Source: Cyanomargarita calcarea GSE-NOS-MK-12-04C (lineage in GTDB: Bacteria; Cyanobacteriota; Cyanobacteriia; Cyanobacteriales; Nostocaceae). From it: DNA of 51,245 nucleotides. The stretch lies in NCBI GenBank assembly GCA_019359595.1, contig JAHHGZ010000049.1, forward strand, positions 1-51,245, read 5' to 3'. This document shows positions 8,588-17,997 of this stretch, piece after piece. The notes under the pieces are model-generated. The model did not search any database. It was given only the letters and a program-made list of their open reading frames with translations, and was not told the origin of the DNA. Positions within the stretch are counted from its first letter, which is position 1. Each line of letters begins with the position of its first letter. The translations under genes and the position numbers were made by a program.

Positions 8588-8636
8588 GACAAATATTGAC
8601 GTTCATCGCTACTAATTATAGTCTATCAACTTCTGG

Positions 8637-11600
8637 CTATTCTAAATTCACCACTAAAAACCCATCTATAGGATAAATTTTATATTCTGGATGCTCCCGT
8701 TCGGCATAAATTAAATGATTGTTTTCAACATTACCGCTCCACACAGCAACTATAGTGCAGTTACGTGCTAATTTCTGGAGACATCGCAAAGGGTCAAGTT
8801 GGAGAGAAGTATCGAACAAAATTTCTAAATGTTCCAAGAAAATGACCTCGTTATCAGTATTGCCAATAATTTGTTTTAATAACCTTTCCGCTTTGAGCGT
8901 TCGCTGTTTTTGTGTCAATTCCAGTAATAGCTTACTTAATTCCAGGTTTACATTAATATATCGACTGTTGGTAGACTCAGCAACCTGCTGAAAGTTGATT
9001 TTAGAATTGTATTGTACAGGAACTATAATCAACCGATGATATTGTTCCAATACTTGGGGAAAATAACTGCTAATTTTTGAGGATATTAACCCACATTCAT
9101 CCATATTAGTCCCCTCGTTGCTTGTGGAGAGGGGATTATGAGTGGAATCTTCCTCTAAACTCAAAACATTATTGGCTGTTGAAATAAACCGTTCCTCGCA
9201 AATTTCCCAGTAAGGACAGTAACTACAATTACGATCGGATGAAATAGCACAGTAATCCCCATCTAAAATTTGCTTTACCAAAATCTCAACTTCTTTGCCT
9301 GTTTCTTCTAACTCCGCAGCACTAAAAGTATGTAAATAATCGTGACGTAAATAAGCAATATGGGCTGTTTTACTATCTGTGGCTTGTGCATAAGCCCAAA
9401 GTTGAAAACGGTGATGTTGTGGGTCTTTTTCTTTGTCAGTTTTAAAGTCTAATACCCAATTTTCCCCCAATACATCAATAATCCCGTTCAGCGTTAAGCA
9501 TCCAATCTTTAAAGTTATTACCTTTTCTCTTTGTCCTTCCTGAAATAGAGCATAATCTGCTAATGTGTAAAATCGTCGTGCTAATTCTAAAGCTGTTTCT
9601 ACATCTTCCCTTGGCAAAGAAGCATCAAAACCAGCCAGGATATCAATATCTACAATGCCATGTTCTAAAGCTAAGTGCGTCAATGTCCCTACCCGCTTTG
9701 CAGTGCTAAATCCTGCACCTATTCCTGGATGACCTTGGATAAAGCGGTATTTAAACCGTTTGGGACATAAAGCATATTCACTCAAAGCAGTGACAGGTAA
9801 TTCAAATAATCCTGAACCTACAGAATTAATAAGTAATTGACTTGGTGCTGTTGGTAAAGGTGGTTCTGGGGGAACTGGGGGTTTCGCTAATTCCGGGTCG
9901 AAGGGAATAATATTTATAGGAATTCCCGCAGATGCGAAACCTGGTTTTAACAACTCAATTCCGTTCCCACTATCGCTAGTAGCAGTGAGAATTAATTGGT
10001 CACGGACACGGGTTAATGCAACATAAAGCACTCGCAAGGCTTCCGCTTGTTCCCGCTGTTTCCGTAGATATTCCAAATAAACATAAAGTACAGATTTGAT
10101 TGTCTCACCTTGTCCGTCTTCCAACTTCAAGGCTACACCGTGGGCTGGGTCAAAATATACTATTTCGCTGGTGTTAGCTTTAGCACGAGTTAAATCAGGA
10201 ACCACAACCACCGACCATTCTAAACCCTTGGCAGCGTGAATAGTCATCAAAGCCACTGCATTCGATGCTGGCAAAGACGGACGAGGTATTTCCACCTCTG
10301 CTGCTGCTAACCGTTTCAAGCGACGTACTACTGCAAACACATCACTATTACCATGTTCCAACTGACGGACTAAATCTAAAAAACCATGCCAGTCAGCTTC
10401 TCGCCGTGCTGCTCCTGGTAAATTAGTAATGACCGCAGCGTAACCAGTCAAATGGTCTGCAAGCTGTAGGAGTCGAGTCGGTGATTCAAAATTGCGTTGA
10501 TGTAAGATTTTACTCAATACATCTACCGGACGCTGCAATTCAGGTATCTCTGCATTTTTCAGCTTTTTCCACCAGTCGAATTTGGATTCTTCTTCTTGAC
10601 TGTGGACAAAGGTAAATAAAATGCGATCGCTAACTGCAAAAAATGGACTACGCAGCACCGCGACTAAAGCTAAATCATCGCTGGTGTCCGCTAAAAAACG
10701 CAATAAAGCCCAAGCATCTTTTGCTTCTCGTGTACTCAATAAATTACCACCTCCAGCCAAAGCAACGGGAATCCCCACACTTTCTAAAGCTTCACCGTAT
10801 ACTTCTAACGGTTCCCAAGTGCGAGACAAAATGGCAATGTCTCCCGCAAATATGGGACGTAATGTATTAGTTTTCTTGTCATGCACCTGAGTTTGAGTAT
10901 CCAACATTTCTTTTAATAAACCAGCAATATGGGCAGCTTCAGCCCGCAAGCGTTGAGGTTTAAGAATATCCGATTCTGCTTCAATCGTAAAAACTCTAAC
11001 TGCTGGGTAATTATGAGGACATTCTACTCGATGGGCATCTAAATCTTGGTGCAATTCCCCCAACAATGGTGCAAATATATTATTGATATTATCAACTAAA
11101 GATTTATGAGTACGGAAGCTGGTACTTAATATTTCTTCCTGACCACCATTATTTTTTATTTCATTACACCAACTGCGAAATACTTCCACATCTGCACGTC
11201 GAAAGCCATAAATTGATTGTTTGACATCGCCAACTATCGTTAATAAAGTATTTTTAGTTAATAGTTCGAGTATTTCCGATTGAATGGGATTCGTATCCTG
11301 GAATTCATCAATTAAAAAAGCTTTCCAACGTTTAGCATAATAAGATTGCACTTGGATGTCTTGCAAAGCTTTTAAAGCAGAAACTTCTAAATCAGCAAAA
11401 TCTAAAACACGCTCGCGGTGTTTTGCTTGGGTAATATGTTTTTTAACTAAATCAAAAGCTTCCTGCAATGAAGGTAACATCTTCGCTAATTTATCATCAG
11501 CAGTACCAGTTTCTAGAGTAATTAAACCAGCCTTAAGAAAATTTTGTACCAACTCTCGTAATTCTTTGATGCTTTCTTTAACAGCTTCTAAACCTCCCTC

Positions 11601-12365
11601 TACCCAATTTTTTTTACTACCGAAATTTACTTTGAGTCCATTTATGATTGATAATTGTTCTTTTAGATTTTCTCCAATGGATAAATTATTTATTGCTTGT
11701 AATGCTGGTAGACGTGTTTCCACTTCCAAGCGATCGCCTGAAGAACCACAATAATTTTGTAGAGTATTTCGTGCATCTTGCCAAGTAGGATGCTGTAACA
11801 ATTCATTCAGTGCTTTCTGTTGTAAATCCTGTGCTAATTGTTGCCATTTGTCTATATCCTGAGCTAAGGCTTTTTCTGCGGAAATTGGGTCATAAAGTAA
11901 TATTTCCAAGGCTTGGGACATTAACGAATAGGGTACTTGCTCGTAAAGTTTTACAGGCAAAGTATCCAATGCTTCATCCAACCACTCCTTAGTTTGAAGA
12001 AACCCTTCCAACTCATCCAAAACGCTAAAATCAGCAGGTACACCCGCAACTTCGGGATGTTCCCGACAAATCCGCATCGCTAAAGCGTGGATAGTACTAA
12101 TTTGAGCCGCTTCTAATTCTGCCAGTAAATCAGGACGGTTTGGAAGTTGCTTGGAGACAGAAGCACGAATACGCGATCGCAATTCAAAAGCAGCTTTTTC
12201 TGTAAAGGTGACTGCAACTATCTCCAAGGGAGAAAGTTCATCTGCTTGCAAATGATAAACATAACGTTCCGCAAGCATATAGGTTTTACCAGTTCCCGCT
12301 CCTGCGATAACAGCAACGCTACCATTCGCATAAGCTGCTGCTTGTTGTTGTACAGTTAAACTCAC
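8637..12365 (-). CDS. AddA-like UvrD helicase-nuclease with C-terminal BrxF-like domain
   Basis: This 1242-residue protein is an SF1 helicase fused to a RecB-family nuclease. Walker A is AGAGTGKT (21-28), Walker B DEFQD (353-357), motif IV GDVKQSIYGFRR (379-390), and late motifs MTIHAAKGLEW and VALTRVRDQL follow. The nuclease has H897, D964 and D973-x-K975 (VLDFKTDK), and C867 plus C1047, C1050 and C1056 fit an Fe-S cluster. Residues 1088-1242 are extra: INVNLELSKLLLELTQKQR, FLEHLEILFD and HPEYKIYPIDG resemble BrxF of BREX-3, but the P-loop position reads VPVQYNSKINF. Translation starts at GTG overlapping the AddB-like gene (GTGA). Together they should process DNA ends; the fused domain is the odd part. 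Confidence 0.85.
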   Translation of the reverse strand: MSLTVQQQAAAYANGSVAVIAGAGTGKTYMLAERYVYHLQADELSPLEIVAVTFTEKAAFELRSRIRASVSKQLPNRPDLLAELEAAQISTIHALAMRICREHPEVAGVPADFSVLDELEGFLQTKEWLDEALDTLPVKLYEQVPYSLMSQALEILLYDPISAEKALAQDIDKWQQLAQDLQQKALNELLQHPTWQDARNTLQNYCGSSGDRLEVETRLPALQAINNLSIGENLKEQLSIINGLKVNFGSKKNWVEGGLEAVKESIKELRELVQNFLKAGLITLETGTADDKLAKMLPSLQEAFDLVKKHITQAKHRERVLDFADLEVSALKALQDIQVQSYYAKRWKAFLIDEFQDTNPIQSEILELLTKNTLLTIVGDVKQSIYGFRRADVEVFRSWCNEIKNNGGQEEILSTSFRTHKSLVDNINNIFAPLLGELHQDLDAHRVECPHNYPAVRVFTIEAESDILKPQRLRAEAAHIAGLLKEMLDTQTQVHDKKTNTLRPIFAGDIAILSRTWEPLEVYGEALESVGIPVALAGGGNLLSTREAKDAWALLRFLADTSDDLALVAVLRSPFFAVSDRILFTFVHSQEEESKFDWWKKLKNAEIPELQRPVDVLSKILHQRNFESPTRLLQLADHLTGYAAVITNLPGAARREADWHGFLDLVRQLEHGNSDVFAVVRRLKRLAAAEVEIPRPSLPASNAVALMTIHAAKGLEWSVVVVPDLTRAKANTSEIVYFDPAHGVALKLEDGQGETIKSVLYVYLEYLRKQREQAEALRVLYVALTRVRDQLILTATSDSGNGIELLKPGFASAGIPINIIPFDPELAKPPVPPEPPLPTAPSQLLINSVGSGLFELPVTALSEYALCPKRFKYRFIQGHPGIGAGFSTAKRVGTLTHLALEHGIVDIDILAGFDASLPREDVETALELARRFYTLADYALFQEGQREKVITLKIGCLTLNGIIDVLGENWVLDFKTDKEKDPQHHRFQLWAYAQATDSKTAHIAYLRHDYLHTFSAAELEETGKEVEILVKQILDGDYCAISSDRNCSYCPYWEICEERFISTANNVLSLEEDSTHNPLSTSNEGTNMDECGLISSKISSYFPQVLEQYHRLIIVPVQYNSKINFQQVAESTNSRYINVNLELSKLLLELTQKQRTLKAERLLKQIIGNTDNEVIFLEHLEILFDTSLQLDPLRCLQKLARNCTIVAVWSGNVENNHLIYAEREHPEYKIYPIDGFLVVNLE
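9102..9116 (-). promoter_or_regulatory. internal ribosome site and ATG for the BrxF-like domain
   Basis: Within the AddA-like frame, GAGGGG (9116-9111) lies six bases before an in-frame ATG at 9104, exactly where the BrxF-like segment (MDECGLISSK...) begins. The last 155 residues could therefore also be made as a separate protein. Confidence 0.45.
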
Positions 12366-14977
12366 GACTCACCTCCTTTACGACTTTGACGGGAACCCTT
12401 GCGGCAAACTAGATCGTAAGCACAATAACGACAAGCATTTTGGTCAACATCCGGTTCTACTGGATAATATCCTTGTTGCAAGTAAGTCTTTATTTTTTCC
12501 GCAGCAGCTTGGAGAGTTTCTGCACTTGGCTTTTTCTTTCTAATTCTTTCACCCTTAGTCACTGAGTAATAATAAGCATCATGCACAGTTTCCCCAGGAA
12601 ATAAAGTACCAGCGATATCTACATATAAAGGCATTTGAATATCTATATTGGCTTTCCCCGCTTCATCTTTAATACCCGGTGGTGCTTGGGAACTGGTTTT
12701 GTAATCCCATAAAACTAAACCTTCGGGAGTACGGTCTATTCTGTCAATGCGTCCAGTTACTTGCAATCCATACCATTCCCCGCTAAATTCAGTTTCTAAC
12801 TGTAAAACCTGTGTCCCTTGCTGGCAAAAATCTGGTTGATTGCAAACACGGTTTAAAATTTGTAAATGCTCACTTCTACGAGCCTCCCAAGCAGATAATA
12901 CAGGTAGTTGGGAATCTTTCTCTGCTTGTAAAAATGCTGCTTCTAAGTTTGCCGTTATTTGTGTTAAATCGGTGACACCAGATAAAGCTAACTCCAAACT
13001 GCGGTGATAAAGATTACCCCTAAGTAATGCACTCAGTTCTTCCTCAGCTTCTTCTAACTCAGCTATTTTCAATACCTTATGAGCGAACCACTTAAAAGCA
13101 CACTGTCCTAAAGTGGTAAGCTGAGATGCACTAAATACCCGCGTACTAGGGTCTAACGGTAAATTAATCACCCCATCATACTCATCATAAGCTTCTGCTC
13201 CTTCTCGGCGTTTTTCTACTACCCAAGCATTGACAGCATGGGACATAACATCATCCTCTAATAAATTATCCCGTCGCAAATATACTCGTCTTGCTTCTTC
13301 AATACTTGCAATGGTTAGGGATGGAGGAGAAACAGCTTCCAATCCCAACTGTGTTAGATATGGACTGGGTAAAGTACCAGTACGGCTCATCATTTGCGGG
13401 TAGGAAAAAATTAAACTCTGGGTAGGAATTTGCAGTAAAGTATAAAATAAAATCGCTTCCCTTCGTGCTGCGATCGCAGCATCTTCTAAATTAAACCCTT
13501 GGCTGCATAGTTGTTTGCGTTCGTAAAAATCCAACATAGGGTCATCTTGCAATGGTGCAGGTAAAATCCCTTCAACCGCACCCAAAACAAAAACGTACTG
13601 ATACTTCGCACCAAATAAAGAAAGCGGTGTATGTAACTCAACTCCACCTCTACCCGGTTGAGCAGGTACAGTTAATAAAGCCAAAGTACCTGTAATATCG
13701 GTCGCAAATTCCTCTAAACTAATAACTTCATCTTCAGGCTTCGCCAAATCCACCAAAGTATCCTGAAATTTATAATAAGCAACAATTTCCCTTGCCCAGC
13801 GTCCAGAACCTTGACGAATATTAAATTTGTTTAGCACATCTTGCATTTTTTCTACCCAATTTGCACGGGTATCTTCATAATGCCAGTCCAAAAGAGCTAG
13901 ATTAACACCCAAACTTTGCCAATCTAGAAGTTTAGTGGGATGTTGCTTCCTTGCTTCTTGCCAAGCGATCGCAGATAAACTAGAACATAAAGGATGGCTT
14001 AATAGTTTTGCTGTAGATTCAAAGGGAAATTTCTCTTGGATAACTTCTAGTAATAACTGTACCCATGCACCCAAGCGAGTAGCAATTAAAGGAATACCGT
14101 AGAAAGCACGTACAGGTAAATTATATTCCTGTGCTACATCCAACACAGTGGAACCATAAAAAGCATCATCCCTAGTAACCAAAACAATTTCATTCGCAGG
14201 AATTCCCCCACTCAGAAGACTCTTAACTTGGGCTAAAACCCCCCGCACTTCGGCTTCCATATGTGGATAGATATGAGCCGCGATACCTGGAGGAAGACTT
14301 GTATGCTGGAGAAAACTGTTTTGCAATTGTTCCCCCAATGTTGCAGATGTTTCCGCTAACACCTGCACTTCCCAGCCCTGTTTTTGCAACCAGCTAACAG
14401 CTGCTTGATTATCTGTAAAAATGCTAGATTCAGGACAAGGCAACACCATCACACTGCCATCATCGGCGATCGCATTTAAAAAGTGCAGTTGGTCAATCCG
14501 GGGATTAAAGTAGCCATAAATAAAAAGCTGTTGACGTTCAACTCCAACATTACCTGCTTGCCAAAGAACTACCGTAGAATCAACTATTCCTTCTTGTGCA
14601 AGGAGTTGTGTATAAGTTTGAGCCAAACGGGCAAGTTGCTGAGTCCGGAAACTACCGATAGCAGCTAACCCATTTAAATCAACTCCAGCACGCAAAATCG
14701 CTTTCATAGCACTGTTTAAAGCGCGGGTAGTTCCTTCAATATCTAGAGTTTGTATAACTTCGCTCACCGCAGCACGCAGCAAACGTGATGATTGCAAAGC
14801 AGGTGCGACACGCAAGCCTTTTTCTCTAAGACTTTGCTCGGCAAGACTTTCTAAGCTGGAGTGCGCGACTTTTAATGCCCGTGCCGCTTGAGATGATGCG
14901 GTAATTACTTTCAAGTTGGCATGAGCTAACTGTTGAAGTTGGCTTGGAGATGAGCTTAGATAGAGGTATCGCTTCAT
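12362..14977 (-). CDS. AddB-like PD-(D/E)XK nuclease subunit
   Basis: The 871-residue protein is the probable partner of the downstream AddA-like helicase, which overlaps its stop codon. The N-terminal two thirds resemble a degenerate UvrD-like fold without a usable Walker A, as in other AddB-type scaffolds. The C-terminal nuclease has H658, D745 and D758-x-K760 (LWDYKTSSQ), and C626 with C849, C852 and C858 (CRYCAYDLVC) gives the four-cysteine pattern of Fe-S nucleases. AddAB complexes resect double-strand breaks and degrade foreign linear DNA. ATG at 14,977 is the first start of the frame. It appears intact and leads the operon. Confidence 0.82.
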   Translation of the reverse strand: MKRYLYLSSSPSQLQQLAHANLKVITASSQAARALKVAHSSLESLAEQSLREKGLRVAPALQSSRLLRAAVSEVIQTLDIEGTTRALNSAMKAILRAGVDLNGLAAIGSFRTQQLARLAQTYTQLLAQEGIVDSTVVLWQAGNVGVERQQLFIYGYFNPRIDQLHFLNAIADDGSVMVLPCPESSIFTDNQAAVSWLQKQGWEVQVLAETSATLGEQLQNSFLQHTSLPPGIAAHIYPHMEAEVRGVLAQVKSLLSGGIPANEIVLVTRDDAFYGSTVLDVAQEYNLPVRAFYGIPLIATRLGAWVQLLLEVIQEKFPFESTAKLLSHPLCSSLSAIAWQEARKQHPTKLLDWQSLGVNLALLDWHYEDTRANWVEKMQDVLNKFNIRQGSGRWAREIVAYYKFQDTLVDLAKPEDEVISLEEFATDITGTLALLTVPAQPGRGGVELHTPLSLFGAKYQYVFVLGAVEGILPAPLQDDPMLDFYERKQLCSQGFNLEDAAIAARREAILFYTLLQIPTQSLIFSYPQMMSRTGTLPSPYLTQLGLEAVSPPSLTIASIEEARRVYLRRDNLLEDDVMSHAVNAWVVEKRREGAEAYDEYDGVINLPLDPSTRVFSASQLTTLGQCAFKWFAHKVLKIAELEEAEEELSALLRGNLYHRSLELALSGVTDLTQITANLEAAFLQAEKDSQLPVLSAWEARRSEHLQILNRVCNQPDFCQQGTQVLQLETEFSGEWYGLQVTGRIDRIDRTPEGLVLWDYKTSSQAPPGIKDEAGKANIDIQMPLYVDIAGTLFPGETVHDAYYYSVTKGERIRKKKPSAETLQAAAEKIKTYLQQGYYPVEPDVDQNACRYCAYDLVCRKGSRQSRKGGES

Positions 14978-15429
14978 TTAATTGATTATTGCTCAATATT
15001 TTGGTTTGCATCTTGGTTTTTCAGTTGCGAAAGGCACTTTCCCCTCAGTCACAACCATACTGAGAATAGCTTAGATTCCAACCAGCTAGCCCTATAGCAA
15101 GATGGCGAAACTCCGCATAATTGCGAATCGCAAAAATCTTGACTGCAAAATAATCGTAAAACATTAGATGCAAAAACGGATACACCCTCTTCCTGATATT
15201 TTCCGTCTCCATTCGCACCTTATTCAAGCATTTTAATTTTAGGTCATTAAAGCTAAAAGTAACGAAACCAAGGTGGGTATAGAAAAGTTGGGAACACCAA
15301 TCGGGCTCAATCGTTCATAACCGTAATAACTCTGTTGCTAAGGATACTAAGGGTCAATGATAATATTATAGTAACTATTTATGCCCTTAATTTTCAGCAC
15401 TTAACTTTGGGGCACTGCTCCCTGTTACT
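14978..15429. other. intergenic region, nothing recognised
   Basis: The space between divergent genes must contain promoters for the AddB-like gene and the plus-strand hydrolase gene, but I see no clear -35/-10 pair or operator. A 60-codon minus-strand frame (15,045-15,227) has no recognisable features. Confidence 0.5.
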
Positions 15430-16665
15430 ATGTCACCCAAAAAAACAAGTGGAAGTGGATGTGGATGTTCGAGTGTTCCAATCTCACTAATTATACTTAT
15501 ATTAGGCGGTGGTTATTGGTGGTTTATCCATTTAGGTCATTTCGATATCAGCAAACTCTTACCTAATAACCAACAAGCGACCACTGCGCAAACACCAACT
15601 GTGCCCAGTATTGTTAATTCTCCCCAGACGCAAACTGTTCGGATTGATATACCAATACCAACAACCAACCCACAACCTTCACAGTCAGTAGTCAATATCT
15701 CAGCATTACCCCAGAAATCACCGTCAACCACGTCCTCACAGCCCATAGCAAATACCTCAGCATTACCTCAAACTCCTTGGAATAAAAAAGTAATCAGAGG
15801 AATTTATTTAAGTCGGTATCAAATTACTAATAATGCTGACGAACAAACCATTCGTCAACGAGTTCGTTATTATCACGATAGAGGAATTAATACAATTATT
15901 CATGGAGTCTGGGGTAATGGTTGCACAATGTACAATAGTGTAGTTATGCAGCAAATACTTGGATATAAAAGTTGTCCTAATCTGTTTCAAGAACGATGGT
16001 TAGATTGGTTGATTGACGAAGCGCACAAACAGGGAATGCAAGTTCACGCTTATTTTGAGAAGGGTATTAAAATAGATAAGAATAGTCCGATTTTTAACTT
16101 AGCAACTTCTAAAAAATGGATTGTGCCTGGAGTCGATAAAACTTACGCTGGAATCGACCACTATGTTTTGGATGTGGAAATTCCAGAAGTTGCGAATTTA
16201 TTCAATAAAATTTTAGTAGAATTTGTCCAAAAATATCCAACCATTGATGCAGTTCAGTGGGACGATTATTTAGGTTATTATGCCGAGCTACCTGGTAAAG
16301 TAGATCGCACTGCCCGTTTGACTAATTTTTTGCGGCAAATGGTAGCTAACATGAAAAAAGCTAATCCGAAGGTTAATTTCGATCTTTGTCATCATAATCC
16401 TTATTGGGCTAAACGTTATTTTGCGGCTGATTGGCTTTCTTGGAACGTAGATCGAGTCTTTATTCAAGCTTATAACGACGCTAATTTCAAAGAAGAATTA
16501 AATTATGCCGAAAAATATGCTGGAGTTGCAATTACAGATAACCAGTTAAATCATTTAAAAGAATTGGTTGATAACAATAAAATCAAGAGTGTTTTAGTAT
16601 TCCCCCTAAAAGGAAAACCAGAAGAAACTGCTGCTAGGATTAAAAGCTTTACTCAAAGCAAGTAA
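15430..16665 (+). CDS. glycoside-hydrolase-like (GHL10-type) membrane-anchored protein
   Basis: The 411-residue protein has a short Ser/Gly/Cys-rich N-terminus, one membrane helix (about residues 19-34, VPISLIILILGGGYWWF), then a low-complexity Pro/Thr/Ser/Gln linker to about residue 115. The C-terminal TIM-barrel-like domain starts RGIYLSRYQITNN, with VHAYFEKGIKI, YVLDVEIPEV, AVQWDDYLGYY and FIQAYNDANF in order, as in the GHL10/DUF187-type putative glycosidases. The WDD and DLCHHNP regions are likely active-site parts by family analogy. It probably acts in the periplasm or outside on polysaccharide. It stands alone; substrate unknown. Confidence 0.75.
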   Translation: MSPKKTSGSGCGCSSVPISLIILILGGGYWWFIHLGHFDISKLLPNNQQATTAQTPTVPSIVNSPQTQTVRIDIPIPTTNPQPSQSVVNISALPQKSPSTTSSQPIANTSALPQTPWNKKVIRGIYLSRYQITNNADEQTIRQRVRYYHDRGINTIIHGVWGNGCTMYNSVVMQQILGYKSCPNLFQERWLDWLIDEAHKQGMQVHAYFEKGIKIDKNSPIFNLATSKKWIVPGVDKTYAGIDHYVLDVEIPEVANLFNKILVEFVQKYPTIDAVQWDDYLGYYAELPGKVDRTARLTNFLRQMVANMKKANPKVNFDLCHHNPYWAKRYFAADWLSWNVDRVFIQAYNDANFKEELNYAEKYAGVAITDNQLNHLKELVDNNKIKSVLVFPLKGKPEETAARIKSFTQSK

Positions 16666-17136
16666 ATAAGGGATTTAATTACAAGTTAAAATGCTCCTGC
16701 CCCTGGTTGTCTTTGGTTAAATAATGGAACTAGCTGACTTTTTTGCGAGTCAGTTACATGATTTTTTCACCTTTAAATTCCTGACAACGATAATTCAATC
16801 AAATTAAAGTACCATGCAAAATCGGATTTGTCCGTATCTCTCAATTTATTTGAACTTGCTCGACACAAAGACAAGATGTAATTTTTTGTAAAATTAAATT
16901 CTTAATTAATCTTGACAAATTACCTTAAATGTGATTTTGTCGCTCAAAGCGATAGCATACAGCGCTGACTTGTGAGTTCGCACCTCATCTCACGCCCACC
17001 CGGAGGCTAACCTTATCGAAAGTTAGGTTCATTTCCCAAACATAAAGTAAGCTTGAAAACTGACACAAAAGGTAGGGGAAAAAACTAGCTGATTTTCTAT
17101 AGTTGAGTCACACAGAAACAGCACTCAGTAACTGGA
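16666..17136. other. intergenic region, nothing recognised
   Basis: The spacer between two plus-strand genes is AT-rich in its first part. A moderately GC-rich patch near 16,960-17,030 could fold, but I found no tRNA, terminator with a T run, or known riboswitch. Confidence 0.4.
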
Positions 17137-17739
17137 ATGGCAACAGATGATACTGTTATCAAGACAGATTTTAGCAGACTTATTAAACCTGTTCGGGAGT
17201 GCGATGGCTCATCTGCCGCTTTTCCTTCGGTTAGCTACGAGTATGGCGATCGCATAATCGGTTCAATTCATGCACCTGTAATTTTAGTCAAGTATGGCGA
17301 CTACTATTGTCCTCACTGTGGCGAAGCTTGTAGCATTGTCAAGCAGATTCAGCAACAGCTTGACTCCCAACTGTGCTTTGTGTTCCGCCATTTTCCGCTG
17401 ACACAAATCCACGAACGCGCCCAAAAAGCCGCCGAAGTAGCCGAAATAGCTGCCGCTCAAGGAAAGTTTTGGCAAATGCATTACTGCTTATTTGAGCATC
17501 AGCAAGCATTGGATGACGGTTCATTGGTGGAGTATGCCGTTGAGTTAGGTCTAGATATATCCTGCTTTCTACGTAATCTTTCGGAGCATATATTTGCTTG
17601 GAAAGTGCAAGCAGATTTTCGCAGTGGCGTGGAAAGCGGGGTAACAGGCACACCGACATTTTTCATCAACGGAGTGCGCTTGCACGATAGCTGGCAAATG
17701 GATACATTACTGACGGCGATTGAGCAAGTAAGGAACTAA
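17137..17739 (+). CDS. DsbA-family thioredoxin-like oxidoreductase
   Basis: The 200-residue protein has a thioredoxin fold with a redox pair CPHC (YGDYYCPHCGEA, about residues 54-57), an inserted helical domain (FRHFPLTQIHERAQKAAEVA), and the cis-Pro loop GVTGTPTFFINGVRL near the end, as in DsbA/Thioredoxin_4 proteins. No signal peptide or membrane anchor is seen, so it is probably cytoplasmic and may reduce rather than oxidise. It lies 25 bases before the truncated aldo/keto reductase gene; the two may once have formed an oxidative-stress operon. Confidence 0.8.
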   Translation: MATDDTVIKTDFSRLIKPVRECDGSSAAFPSVSYEYGDRIIGSIHAPVILVKYGDYYCPHCGEACSIVKQIQQQLDSQLCFVFRHFPLTQIHERAQKAAEVAEIAAAQGKFWQMHYCLFEHQQALDDGSLVEYAVELGLDISCFLRNLSEHIFAWKVQADFRSGVESGVTGTPTFFINGVRLHDSWQMDTLLTAIEQVRN

Positions 17740-17764
17740 TTTATAACATCAGGAGAAACAATTA

Positions 17765-17997
17765 ATGCGATACAAACTTTTAGGTAAAAGCGGTTTGCGC
17801 GTATCTGAACTTTGCCTGGGAACAATGACTTTTGGTGAAGAATGGGGTTGGGGTGCATCGAAAGACGAAAGCCGCCAAATTTTTGATACTTTTGTGGAAG
17901 CGGGTGGTAATTTCATTGATACAGCTAATGGTTACACTGACGGTAGCAGTGAAAAAATCGTGGGTGAGTTCATTGCTTCGGAACGCGATCGCTCTTG
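17765..17997 (+). pseudogene. aldo/keto reductase, only the first 77 codons left
   Basis: The frame begins [20 protein letters not shown] and runs through [20 protein letters not shown], the NADPH-binding start of the aldo/keto reductase barrel including the Asp and Tyr of the catalytic tetrad. After FIASERDR it reaches a stop, because at the HIP1 octamer (17,985-17,992) the DNA changes to a glucosidase gene. Full-length relatives are about 320-340 residues. AGGAG lies ten bases before the ATG, so expression of the fragment is possible. Confidence 0.85.
17985..17992. repeat. HIP1 octamer at an exact gene-gene junction
   Basis: GCGATCGC is shared by the end of the aldo/keto reductase frame (codons of ERDR) and the start of the glucosidase frame (AIALEL). 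It fits both families' expected sequence on its own side, so it marks the recombination point. Confidence 0.7.

Noticed and set aside
10621-11992. Several plus-strand ORFs inside the AddA-like gene
   Set aside because: Antisense shadows of a long, well-supported coding frame.
15045-15227. 60-codon minus-strand ORF
   Set aside because: No ribosome site or motif; could be a scrap of an older gene but nothing identifies it.
16900-17060. Possible tRNA or structured RNA in the spacer before the DsbA-like gene
   Set aside because: No cloverleaf with a TTC loop and acceptor stem could be assembled by eye.
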